Assembly: GCF_900115695.1 (NCBI RefSeq)
Contig: NZ_FOXK01000004.1
Span: 124,001-188,000, forward strand
Length of the DNA: 64,000 nucleotides
From: Ectopseudomonas toyotomiensis
GTDB taxonomy: Bacteria; Pseudomonadota; Gammaproteobacteria; Pseudomonadales; Pseudomonadaceae
Reading direction: 5' to 3'
The notes beneath the pieces are model-generated. The model did not search any database. It was not told the DNA's origin and was given only the letters and a program-made list of their open reading frames with translations. Shown here piece by piece: positions 41,542 through 49,655 of this stretch; positions within the stretch are counted from its first letter, which is position 1, and each line of letters opens with the position of its first letter. A program made the position numbers and the translations under genes.

Positions 41542-44373
41542 ATGGCCAGGAAGCAATGTCAAATCTGCGGCCAACCCGCCACCGCGCGGGTGGAAGCCAA
41601 TCTCAATGGTCGCCTCACCACCATGCTGTTGTGTGACGATCACTACCGCCAACTGGTGCGCCAGCAAAAACGCGCCATTTCCCCGCTGGAAGCCCTTTTC
41701 GGCTCGCGCAGCGGCCTGTTCGAAGATTTTCTCGGCAGCGATTTCTTCCGCATCGGAGAAGCGTCGGCACCGGCTGCAGCCGATGCCGATGAAGTGGTCG
41801 ATGCGTCGTTTGGCGAACCAGCCTCCACAGCGTCGGGCACGCCGCGCCGTCGCGGCAGCGGGTTGGCCAGCCGCATCAGCGAGCACTCCGAGGCTCTGTT
41901 GCAGGAAGCCGCCAAGCATGCCGCGGACTTCGGTCGCTCCGAAGTCGATACGGAACACCTGCTGCTGGCGCTGGCCGACAGCGATGTGATCAAGACCATC
42001 CTGAGCCAGTTCAAGATCAAGGTCGATGACCTCAAACGCCAGATCGAAGCCGAGGCCAAGCGTGGCGACAAGCCGTTCGAAGGCGAGATCGGCGTGTCGC
42101 CACGGGTGAAGGATGCGCTCAGTCGCGCCTTCGTCGCCTCCAATGAATTAGGACATTCCTACGTCGGGCCCGAGCACTTCCTGATCGGCCTGGCCGAAGA
42201 GGGCGAGGGGCTGGCCGCCAACTTGCTGCGCCGTTATGGCCTCACGCCGCAGGCCCTGCGTCAGCAGGTAAACAAGGTGGTCGGCAAAGGTGCGGAGGAT
42301 GGCCGCGCCGAGACGCCGACCAATACGCCGGAGCTCGACAAGTATTCGCGCGATCTCACCAAGATGGCCCATGCGGGCAAGCTGGATCCGGTCATCGGCC
42401 GCGCGCAGGAAATCGAAACCACCATCGAAGTGCTGGCGCGGCGCAAGAAGAACAACCCCGTATTGATCGGCGAGCCTGGCGTGGGCAAGACCGCCATCGT
42501 CGAGGGGTTGGCACAGCGCATGGTGGCCGGCGAGGTGCCCGAGACGCTGCGCGACAAGCGCCTGGTCGAGCTGAACATCAATTCCATGGTGGCCGGCGCG
42601 AAGTACCGTGGCGAGTTCGAGGAGCGCGTACAGAAGGTGCTGAAGGAGATCTCCGAGCACCAGGGCGAGATGATCCTCTTCATCGACGAGGTGCACACCA
42701 TTGTGGGCGCCGGCCAGGGTGGTGGCGAAGGCGGGTTGGACGTGGCCAACGTCTTCAAGCCGATGATGGCGCGCGGTGAGTTGAACCTGATCGGCGCGAC
42801 GACGCTCAACGAGTACCAGAAGTACATCGAGAAGGACGCCGCGCTGGAGCGGCGCTTCCAGCCGGTCATGGTGCCCGAGCCAACGGTGGCGCAGACCATC
42901 ATGATCCTGCGCGGCCTGCGCGATACCTTTGAAGCGCACCACAAGGTCAGCATCACCGAGGACGCGATCATCGCGGCCGCCGAGCTGTCCGATCGCTATG
43001 TCACCGCGCGCTTCCTGCCGGACAAGGCCATCGATCTGCTCGATCAGGCTGCCGCCCGCGTGAAGCTGTCGGCGACGGCCCGCCCCGTTGCGGTGCAGGA
43101 GTTGGAGGCCGAACTGCACCAGTTGCGCCGGGAGCAGGACTACCTGGCTTCCCGCAAGCAATACGATAATGCGTCGGAGGTCGGCAAGCGCATCGAAACC
43201 AAGGAAATCGAACTCAAGACGCAGGTCGAGGACTGGGAACGCGAGCGCGGCTCGGGCAGCGCCGAAGTCAAGGCGGAACACGTGGCGCAGATCGTCTCGC
43301 GCCTGACCGGCATCCCGGTCAATGAGCTGACGGTGGAGGAGCGCGAGAAGCTGCTGCACCTGGAGCAGCGGCTGCACGAGCGCCTGGTGGGTCAGGACGA
43401 GGCAGTACGCGCGGTGGCGGATGCGGTGCGGCTGTCGCGCGCGGGGCTGCGCGAAGGCAGCAAACCCGTGGCCACGTTCCTGTTCCTGGGCCCCACCGGC
43501 GTCGGCAAGACCGAGCTCGCCAAGGCGCTGGCCGAATCCGTCTACGGCGACGAGGGCGCCCTGTTGCGCATCGACATGTCGGAGTACGGCGAGCGCCATA
43601 CCGTGGCAAGGCTGGTGGGCGCTCCGCCGGGCTACGTCGGCTATGACGAAGGCGGCCAGCTCACGGAGAAGGTCCGTCGCAAGCCCTACAGCGTGCTGCT
43701 GCTCGACGAGATCGAGAAGGCCCACCCCGACGTCTACAACATCCTGCTGCAGGTGTTCGACGACGGGCGGCTCACCGACGGCAAGGGTCGCGTGGTGGAC
43801 TTCACCAACACCATCATCATCGCCACGTCGAACCTGGGATCCGACATCATTCAGCGCCGGCTGAAGGCGCGCGGAGCGGCCGGCGAGGAGTACGAGAAGG
43901 CCAAGACAGAGGTGATGGACGTGCTGCGCGGGCACTTCCGCCCCGAGTTCCTCAATCGCATCGATGAGATCATCGTCTTCCATGCGCTGGGCAAGGAGGA
44001 AATCCGCCACATCGTCGGCCTGCAACTCGATCGCGTGGCCCGCAATGCCGCGAACCAAGGCGTGACGCTGACGTTCGATGGGACGCTGGTCGATCACTTC
44101 GCGGAAGAAGGCTACAAGCCCGAATTCGGTGCTCGCGAGCTCAAACGACTGATTCGCAGCGAGCTGGAAACGGCACTGGCGCGCGAGATGCTCGGCGGTG
44201 GTATCGGCAAGGGCGATCACGCCCGTGCACGTTGGGACGACAAGGCGGAGCGGGTTGCCTTCGAACGTAAGCCAGCCGCTGCGGCCAGCGCCGAAGCTCC
44301 ACCTGAACCTGCGCAACCATCGGAGTCGAGCAAGGGGGCGCGCAAGAAGAAGTCCGAAAGTGGCAAAGCATGA
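41542..44373 (+). CDS. clpG: ClpG/ClpK stand-alone disaggregase of the stress-tolerance island
   Basis: A 943-residue Hsp100 AAA+ protein (ClpG_GI, also called ClpK) that rescues heat-aggregated proteins and confers extreme heat tolerance. The N-terminus carries a putative zinc motif, C6-x2-C9 (CQICG) and C31-x2-H34, absent in ClpB and typical of ClpG/ClpK. Then come Clp_N repeats (residues 110-250), the first AAA+ module with GEPGVGKTAIVEG (about 310), a shorter middle region than ClpB (LHQLRREQDYLASRKQY), the second AAA+ module with [13 protein letters not shown] (about 651), and a charged C-terminal extension ending KGARKKKSESGKA. An AAGGAG ribosome site is upstream. It probably lost its Hsp20 partner. 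Confidence 0.94.
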   Translation: MARKQCQICGQPATARVEANLNGRLTTMLLCDDHYRQLVRQQKRAISPLEALFGSRSGLFEDFLGSDFFRIGEASAPAAADADEVVDASFGEPASTASGTPRRRGSGLASRISEHSEALLQEAAKHAADFGRSEVDTEHLLLALADSDVIKTILSQFKIKVDDLKRQIEAEAKRGDKPFEGEIGVSPRVKDALSRAFVASNELGHSYVGPEHFLIGLAEEGEGLAANLLRRYGLTPQALRQQVNKVVGKGAEDGRAETPTNTPELDKYSRDLTKMAHAGKLDPVIGRAQEIETTIEVLARRKKNNPVLIGEPGVGKTAIVEGLAQRMVAGEVPETLRDKRLVELNINSMVAGAKYRGEFEERVQKVLKEISEHQGEMILFIDEVHTIVGAGQGGGEGGLDVANVFKPMMARGELNLIGATTLNEYQKYIEKDAALERRFQPVMVPEPTVAQTIMILRGLRDTFEAHHKVSITEDAIIAAAELSDRYVTARFLPDKAIDLLDQAAARVKLSATARPVAVQELEAELHQLRREQDYLASRKQYDNASEVGKRIETKEIELKTQVEDWERERGSGSAEVKAEHVAQIVSRLTGIPVNELTVEEREKLLHLEQRLHERLVGQDEAVRAVADAVRLSRAGLREGSKPVATFLFLGPTGVGKTELAKALAESVYGDEGALLRIDMSEYGERHTVARLVGAPPGYVGYDEGGQLTEKVRRKPYSVLLLDEIEKAHPDVYNILLQVFDDGRLTDGKGRVVDFTNTIIIATSNLGSDIIQRRLKARGAAGEEYEKAKTEVMDVLRGHFRPEFLNRIDEIIVFHALGKEEIRHIVGLQLDRVARNAANQGVTLTFDGTLVDHFAEEGYKPEFGARELKRLIRSELETALAREMLGGGIGKGDHARARWDDKAERVAFERKPAAAASAEAPPEPAQPSESSKGARKKKSESGKA

Positions 44374-44379
44374 AGCACT

Positions 44380-44417
44380 GGGCTGCCCTGATCCTGAAAA
44401 TGGGAGACGGGCAGCCC
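44380..44417 (+). terminator. Hairpin just after clpG
   Basis: GGGCTGCCC (44380-44388) and GGGCAGCCC (44409-44417) form a 9-bp stem 7 nt after the clpG stop with a 20-nt loop. It has no T-tract. The rest of 44418-44652 holds no gene I can support; it may contain decayed island DNA. Confidence 0.4.
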
Positions 44418-44652
44418 GTATGTTCTCTTTGATGTGCCGGGCATCTTTCGGCTCGAGCCCGGCCCATTCAAGTAGAACGTTACTGCGCGCGCGTGGTGGA
44501 GTACCCCAGGCTGCACGACATCCTGCCGTGACGACCTGGTGGGCTGCCGATATCACCCGCGACATGTTCACGCGCTTCGGCATGGACGAAGGCCTAGAGG
44601 CGCAGCGACCGCGATTTCTCGTAGGAATGGCCTGTTTCTGAAGGAGTGGCGC

Positions 44653-45123
44653 ATGAACAACAGCAATCAGACCGGGACGACACTCGAACGACTCCGCCGT
44701 AACTGGGCGGTGATGACGTTTTACGAACGCTTCGAGCAGGCCGTCGCGATCATCCTTTCAGCGGTGATGGCGGTGATTATCGTGGTGTCTCTGGTGCAGC
44801 TGATTCACATTGTCTTCAGCCTGCTGGTCATCGATGCATTCAATCCGCTCGACCACAAGATCTTCCAGAGTGTGTTCGGCATGATCATGACGCTCCTGAT
44901 CGCGATGGAATTCAAGCACTCCATCGTGCGCGTGGCCCTGCGCCGTGACAGCATCATTCAGGTCAAGACGGTCATCCTGATCGGGTTGATTGCGCTGTCC
45001 CGCAAGTTCGTGATTCTCGATCCCGATGTCGGCCCGGCCAAAGTCGCCGCATTGGCCGGCGCCACTCTGGCCCTGGGGCTGACCTATTGGCTGTTGCGTG
45101 AGCGCGATGACCGAATCGTCTAG
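44653..45123 (+). CDS. psiE: PsiE-family membrane protein of the stress-tolerance island
   Basis: A 156-residue inner-membrane protein with four predicted helices (AVAIILSAVMAVIIVVSLVQ, SVFGMIMTLLIAMEF, TVILIGLIALSRKFVIL, ALAGATLALGLTYWLL). It matches the phosphate-starvation-inducible PsiE family found in tLST/LHR islands. Start ATG 44653 with AAGGAGTGG upstream. Lies between clpG and kefB. Biochemical role unknown. Confidence 0.85.
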   Translation: MNNSNQTGTTLERLRRNWAVMTFYERFEQAVAIILSAVMAVIIVVSLVQLIHIVFSLLVIDAFNPLDHKIFQSVFGMIMTLLIAMEFKHSIVRVALRRDSIIQVKTVILIGLIALSRKFVILDPDVGPAKVAALAGATLALGLTYWLLRERDDRIV

Positions 45124-45418
45124 GACGCCATGCCTCACAGTGAGTGGTCCGCGCCACAAACGTCGAGCCTGGTCACGGCATCGCTTGCGTAACTGCCTGA
45201 AAACAGCGCTACCGGTTTGGACGTCGATCAGTTTCGCCGCACTCGCCGTCGGCTTTTTACTTGGCGAAAGGGGGCTGTGGGGCCCCCTGCGAGCCAGCCT
45301 ATTCGTCTTGTCATTCGAACCGGTGGCGGCTACAGCGCTGAGGCTGAAGTCGTATGTCACGCGTGCCATCCAGTCGGATGAAGCACCCGAAATCGAGGGT
45401 GTAAGAACGTTTTTGTAA
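45107..45418 (+). CDS. Small hypothetical membrane protein
   Basis: A 103-residue frame overlapping the end of psiE by 17 nt. It has a basic N-terminal half and one or two hydrophobic segments (VWTSISFAALAVGFLLG, ASLFVLSFEPVAATAL). No family recognised. It may be a small island protein or a spurious frame; there is no good ribosome site. Confidence 0.35.
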   Translation: MTESSRTPCLTVSGPRHKRRAWSRHRLRNCLKTALPVWTSISFAALAVGFLLGERGLWGPLRASLFVLSFEPVAATALRLKSYVTRAIQSDEAPEIEGVRTFL

Positions 45419-45449
45419 CCGCTCCTGATATGGGCTGAGGGTCAAGGCT

Positions 45450-47231
45450 ATGGCCGCTGAAGGCTACGCAGGACAATTATTGGGTGTCATCACGTTGCTC
45501 GCTGCGGCCGTGGTGGCAGTGCCGCTGCTCAAACGTATCGGGTTCGGCTCGGTGCTGGGTTACCTGACAGCGGGGATGATGATTGGTCCCTTCGGACTGC
45601 AACTGATCCATGACCCCCACACCATCATTCAGGTTGGCGAGCTGGGTGTGGTGATGTTTCTTTTTGTGATTGGACTGGAGCTGAAGCCCTCGCATCTATG
45701 GGAGCTGCGTGGGCAGATATTTGGGCTGGGCAGCCTGCAGGTGGTGGTCTGTGCTTTTCTGCTCACCTTCGTCGGTATGGCCTTTGGTTTCCCCTGGCAG
45801 GTGTCGTTTGTGTGCGGGGCCGGTTTTGTACTCACATCCACAGCCTTGGTTATGCAAGTCCTCTCGGAGCGCGGTGACATAACCGAGCCGAGGGGGCAGC
45901 GCATCGTGTCCATTTTGCTGTTTGAAGACCTGTTGATAGTGCCGTTACTGGCGGTGGTGGCATTTCTGGCGCCCACTGAATTGGTGCATGAACCCACTTC
46001 ACCGCTTTGGCAGCGTATCGGTATCGCCGCCCTGTCCTTGGGCGCACTGGTGGCCATCGGATTGTGGCTGCTCAATCCACTGTTTCGGGTATTGGCCCAA
46101 GCCCGGGCGCGCGAGGTGATGACCGCCGCCGCGCTACTGGTGGTGCTGGGGGCAGCGCTGCTGATGGAAATCGGCGGGCTTTCAATGGCGATGGGGGCGT
46201 TCGTTGCCGGCGTGCTGCTATCGGAATCCACCTTCCGCCACCAGTTGGAGGCCGACATAGAGCCGTTTCGCGGCCTGCTGCTGGGGCTGTTTTTCCTGGG
46301 CGTCGGCATGGCCTTGGATCTGCAAGTGGTGGTCACGAACTGGATGCTCATCACCTCTGGTGTGCTGGCGCTGATGGTGGTCAAGGCACTGTGTATTTAT
46401 GCGGTCGCGCGCCTTGCAAAGAGCTCCCATGGCGATGCGCTGGATCGTGCAGTGCTTATGGCGCAGGGTGGCGAATTTGCTTTTGTGCTGTTTGCCGAGG
46501 CGCTCAAGCTCAGGGTCATCAGCCCCGAAGTCAACGCCAATATGACGGCTATCGTGGTGCTCTCCATAGCCATTACGCCGGTGGCCTTACTGCTGTACAG
46601 GCGTTTTGCCCGCGCACAGAGCGTTTCGATGGCCGGTGTGGAAACCGCACAGAATCTGCAAGGCAATGTACTTATCATCGGTTTTGGCCGCGTGGGCCAG
46701 ATTGCCTGCCAGGCACCCCTCGCTCAGGGAGCGAAACTTTCCATTATCGAGATAGATCCGGAAGTGATCCGCGCCGTGGAGCCCTATGGTTTCAAGGCCT
46801 ATTACGGTGATGGTGCCCGCCATGAAATATTGCAGGCTGCCGGTGCCCATCACGCCCGCGCCATCATCGTTTGTGTGAACGACAAGAAAGCCGCGACACG
46901 CATAGTCGAAAGTACGCGGCATTACTGCCCGCAAGTGAAATTGCTGGTGCGTGCCTTTGACCGCGAGCACGCGCTGGAACTGGTCAAGCACGACGCGGAC
47001 TACATAGTGCGGGAAACCTTTGAGTCGGCCCTGCTGCTCGGCCGTCAGGCCGTGCTGACGCTGGGTGCGTCTGAGCACGAAGCCGACGCGGTAACCGAGG
47101 AAGTGCGCATGCGCGATGCCGAGCGTTTTGCTCTGGAAACAGCGGGTGGTCTGTTTGCCGGGCGAGCATTGGTACTGGGAAACATCGAGCATATCGAACC
47201 GCCGAACCAAGAAGCGCGGGACACCCAGTGA
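45450..47231 (+). CDS. kefB: KefB-type K+/H+ antiporter of the stress-tolerance island
   Basis: A 593-residue monovalent cation:proton antiporter-2 protein. About 12 membrane helices (residues 1-390) form the Na+/H+ exchanger domain, with LGYLTAGMMIGPFGL and GGEFAFVLFAEALKL. A cytoplasmic RCK/TrkA-N domain follows, with NAD-binding GFGRVGQIACQAPLAQGA (about residue 409). Near full KefB/KefC length (601-620). In tLST islands kefB is a regular member, thought to help against oxidative or chlorine stress. The GC is lower than in clpG. Confidence 0.93.
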   Translation: MAAEGYAGQLLGVITLLAAAVVAVPLLKRIGFGSVLGYLTAGMMIGPFGLQLIHDPHTIIQVGELGVVMFLFVIGLELKPSHLWELRGQIFGLGSLQVVVCAFLLTFVGMAFGFPWQVSFVCGAGFVLTSTALVMQVLSERGDITEPRGQRIVSILLFEDLLIVPLLAVVAFLAPTELVHEPTSPLWQRIGIAALSLGALVAIGLWLLNPLFRVLAQARAREVMTAAALLVVLGAALLMEIGGLSMAMGAFVAGVLLSESTFRHQLEADIEPFRGLLLGLFFLGVGMALDLQVVVTNWMLITSGVLALMVVKALCIYAVARLAKSSHGDALDRAVLMAQGGEFAFVLFAEALKLRVISPEVNANMTAIVVLSIAITPVALLLYRRFARAQSVSMAGVETAQNLQGNVLIIGFGRVGQIACQAPLAQGAKLSIIEIDPEVIRAVEPYGFKAYYGDGARHEILQAAGAHHARAIIVCVNDKKAATRIVESTRHYCPQVKLLVRAFDREHALELVKHDADYIVRETFESALLLGRQAVLTLGASEHEADAVTEEVRMRDAERFALETAGGLFAGRALVLGNIEHIEPPNQEARDTQ

Positions 47232-47451
47232 GCATTCATTCGGGATCGTATAGGGCTGTCGCCGTCGACCACCCCGCTCTGTATCGCTGCCTTGCAGCGG
47301 GGGTAACTGGCGATTTCGCAACGTATTGCCCCCGGACTATCACAAACGCCCTGCGCGGCGTTCCGGGTGGCCTTGATAACGCTGATTTGATATCCGCTCG
47401 CAGGGATGTCATTCAGCTCCTCAACATCTTTTGAAATAGGTAGGAGGGCGT

Positions 47452-48420
47452 ATGTTCACTCCGAATTCCATTCCCTATCAGCGACAACCTGGCTTTCAGC
47501 GCACTTACCGCCAAGGCCGCTTGACCCTGGGTCTTTTCTTTCCCCTCGAAGCCTTTGCCGGTGATACGCCGAGCATGCTCGACCAGGTGAGCCTGGCTCA
47601 ACGTGCCGACAAGCTGGGTTTCTCTGCCCTCTGGTTTCGCGACGTGCCGTTACGCGACCCCAGCTTCGGTGATTCGGGTCAGGTCTTCGACCCCTGGGTC
47701 TACCTGGGTTTTATGGCGGCACACACACACTCGATTGCGCTGGGTACCGCCTCGATCATCCTGCCAATCCGCAATCCCCTGCACACCGCCAAGGCCGCTA
47801 CCAGTGTCGATCAGCTCAGCGGTGGCCGCCTGTTACTCGGTGTGGCTTCCGGTGACCGGCCGGTGGAGTTTCCCGCATTCGGTGTCGACCCGGAGCGACG
47901 CGACAGCCTGTTCCGCGAATACCTCGAGGTATTTCGCGAGGCTCAGCGCAGCAGTTTCATGCCTTTGACCTGGTCCGGCGGGACGCTTGAGGGCGCGGAT
48001 CTGATTCCCAAGCCGACCACGGCGGAAATTCCTTTCTTTGTCACCGGCCATAGCCGCCAGACACTGGAATGGATTGCCCGCTACAGTCATGGCTGGATCA
48101 GTTATCCACGCGCCCCGAAGACGCAGCAGCTGATTGTCGATAACTGGCGCACTGCGGTTCGTGCCGAATGTGGTGAGCTGTTCAAACCCTTCACCCAGTC
48201 GCTATACATCGACCTGACCGATAACCCGCAGACACCACCACGACCGATCCACCTGGGCTATCAATTAGGGCGATATCACCTGATCTCGTTGCTGGAAAGC
48301 TTGCAGGAGATCGGGGTTAATCATGTGATCGTCAATCTGAAATACGGCCAGCGCCCCGCGGGCGAGGTTATCGAAGAGCTCGGTCAGTTCGTGCTACCCA
48401 ACTTCGTCCTGTCGACATGA
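47452..48420 (+). CDS. Luciferase-like (LLM class) flavin-dependent oxidoreductase
   Basis: A 322-residue protein with the bacterial luciferase-like TIM-barrel pattern: LTLGLFFPLEAFAGD, LGFSALWFRDVPLRDPSFGD, TASIILPIRNPLHTAKAATS, DQLSGGRLLLGVASGDRPVEF. These proteins use FMNH2 and oxygen on small organic substrates, or F420 in other phyla. The start at 47452 has GGAGG 8 nt upstream. It lies between kefB and the T6SS genes and may be island edge or core. Substrate unknown. Confidence 0.88.
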   Translation: MFTPNSIPYQRQPGFQRTYRQGRLTLGLFFPLEAFAGDTPSMLDQVSLAQRADKLGFSALWFRDVPLRDPSFGDSGQVFDPWVYLGFMAAHTHSIALGTASIILPIRNPLHTAKAATSVDQLSGGRLLLGVASGDRPVEFPAFGVDPERRDSLFREYLEVFREAQRSSFMPLTWSGGTLEGADLIPKPTTAEIPFFVTGHSRQTLEWIARYSHGWISYPRAPKTQQLIVDNWRTAVRAECGELFKPFTQSLYIDLTDNPQTPPRPIHLGYQLGRYHLISLLESLQEIGVNHVIVNLKYGQRPAGEVIEELGQFVLPNFVLST

Positions 48421-48566
48421 AGCGGCATGGTGCTGGATAGCTACGACACGCACTTTCTATCCGCTCACCGAGCCTTTTCTGGAATTGACTGGGATGATGG
48501 GTTAATGACTATGTACCTCTGCTGTTCAATAAAAAGAACCAAAAGCGAGACCAGCTATAGCGTGCA

Positions 48567-48671
48567 ATGCTGAACTCGCGAAAGGCCTGGTGGATGTTCG
48601 TCGTTCCGGTCGGACTTATCGGGGCGATTTATTTTTACTTAAATCAGTTGCATACAATGATCCTCGGCTAA
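48567..48671 (+). CDS. Putative 34-residue single-span membrane protein
   Basis: A short ATG-to-TAA frame beginning MLNSRKAWWMFVV, with a clear hydrophobic helix (VVPVGLIGAIYFYL) flanked by positive charges at the N-terminus. It ends 38 nt before the DUF4280 gene. No strong ribosome site is visible and no family is known to me. Small membrane proteins of this form do exist, so it is listed with low confidence. Confidence 0.35.
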   Translation: MLNSRKAWWMFVVPVGLIGAIYFYLNQLHTMILG

Positions 48672-48709
48672 CCTGATAAACCAACCTGCAGCAACGAGTA
48701 GGATCTTCA

Positions 48710-49105
48710 ATGGGCTGTCCACAAGTATGCAGTGGCGCCACACTGCAGTGCAGTTTTGGTGTCGCCCCTAGCATGTTGAGCGTGTTGCCGCAGAACCGCA
48801 CGCTCACGGCGGGTATGCCTGCAGCGAACATCATGGATCACATCCCGCTGGTGAATATCCTGCCTTTCGGCATGTGCCAGAGCCTTGCCAACCCCATGGT
48901 CGCTGCCGCAACTGCAGCAGCCTTGGGTGTGTTGACGCCCATGCCTTGTGTACCGGCAACCGCGACACCTTGGATCCCGGGCGGACCAACGACCATGTTG
49001 CTTGGCAACATGCCGTCGCTCGATTCCAACAGCACCCTGATGTGCAATTGGGCTGGTGTGATCAAGATCGCCATGCCCGGCCAGGTGCAAATGCTGATTC
49101 CCTGA
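48710..49105 (+). CDS. DUF4280 PAAR-like protein
   Basis: A 131-residue protein rich in Gly, Pro, Met and Cys with the DUF4280 pattern (GCPQVCSGATLQCSFGVAPS, NIMDHIPLVNILPFGMCQSL, GPTTMLLGNMPSLDSNSTLM). DUF4280 is PAAR-like and predicted to cap the VgrG spike of T6SS or similar injection machines. It ends exactly where the convergent YwqK gene ends and lies near vgrG, supporting a spike role. Confidence 0.85.
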   Translation: MGCPQVCSGATLQCSFGVAPSMLSVLPQNRTLTAGMPAANIMDHIPLVNILPFGMCQSLANPMVAAATAAALGVLTPMPCVPATATPWIPGGPTTMLLGNMPSLDSNSTLMCNWAGVIKIAMPGQVQMLIP

Positions 49106-49648
49106 TCAGGCCTCGCCCGACTCCTGCCAGCGCCGCCACCACCAGCGCAGCCTAGAGATAGGTTTGCCTTCGGCGTCCAGCGGGCGGCCGTCTTCCGCGA
49201 AGCTCTGGCCTTCGTCCAGCGGCTTGCCGTTGAGGTAGCGACTGCGATGGGCCACCTGGCCTCTGCTATGGAAGCGTTGGTAGAGGCCATCACGTACCCC
49301 ATCGCGATATACCTCCAGCTCGGCCAGGCTGCCATCCGGGTAGTAGCTGCTGGCCTCGCCGTGCATCAAGCCTTGGCGATAGGCGACCTTGCGCTGCAGC
49401 CAGCCTTCGGCGGCGAAGTACTGAGCCACGCCATGCAGGCGTCCGTCGGCGTAGGGCAGTTGTGCCGACACCTGGCCGTTGGGGTGGTAGAGGATGCTGG
49501 GGCCGTGGAGCACGCCGTTGGCATAGAGGAGCTGGGCCTGCGGGCGGCCGGCTTCCTGGATGCGTACCGGGCCATCGAGGGCGCCGTCCTGCAGCTTGCC
49601 CTGGAGGCGGCTGTCGCCACGTGTGAGGTCGAGGTTGCCGTTGGCCAT
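49106..49648 (-). CDS. YwqK/MORN-repeat protein
   Basis: A 180-residue protein built of YwqK-type MORN repeats of about 22 residues: YANGVLHGPSILYHPNGQVS, YADGRLHGVAQYFAAEGWLQ, YRQGLMHGEASSYYPDGSLA. Databases label such proteins YwqK family antitoxin, but the family is broad and often accompanies PAAR/VgrG genes. It follows vgrG by 7 nt on the same strand, so it is probably a cargo adaptor or immunity factor. Its C-terminus is basic and Trp-rich (ISRLRWWWRRWQESGEA). Confidence 0.8.
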   Translation of the reverse strand: MANGNLDLTRGDSRLQGKLQDGALDGPVRIQEAGRPQAQLLYANGVLHGPSILYHPNGQVSAQLPYADGRLHGVAQYFAAEGWLQRKVAYRQGLMHGEASSYYPDGSLAELEVYRDGVRDGLYQRFHSRGQVAHRSRYLNGKPLDEGQSFAEDGRPLDAEGKPISRLRWWWRRWQESGEA

Positions 49649-49655
49649 GGGCGCC

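Noticed and set aside
42148..44583. 811-residue open frame antisense to clpG
   Set aside because: Shadow of clpG; composition is that of a complementary reading.
44418..44652. Possible gene fragment between clpG and psiE
   Set aside because: An open frame exists but no recognisable protein; could be decayed island DNA, not supportable as a gene.
47228..47434. 68-residue frame between kefB and the LLM oxidoreductase
   Set aside because: GTG start, no ribosome site, no hydrophobic or family pattern; treated as intergenic.
44653..48420. Insertion sequence or transposase at the island edges
   Set aside because: No transposase frame or terminal inverted repeats seen between 40.8 and 48.7 kb.
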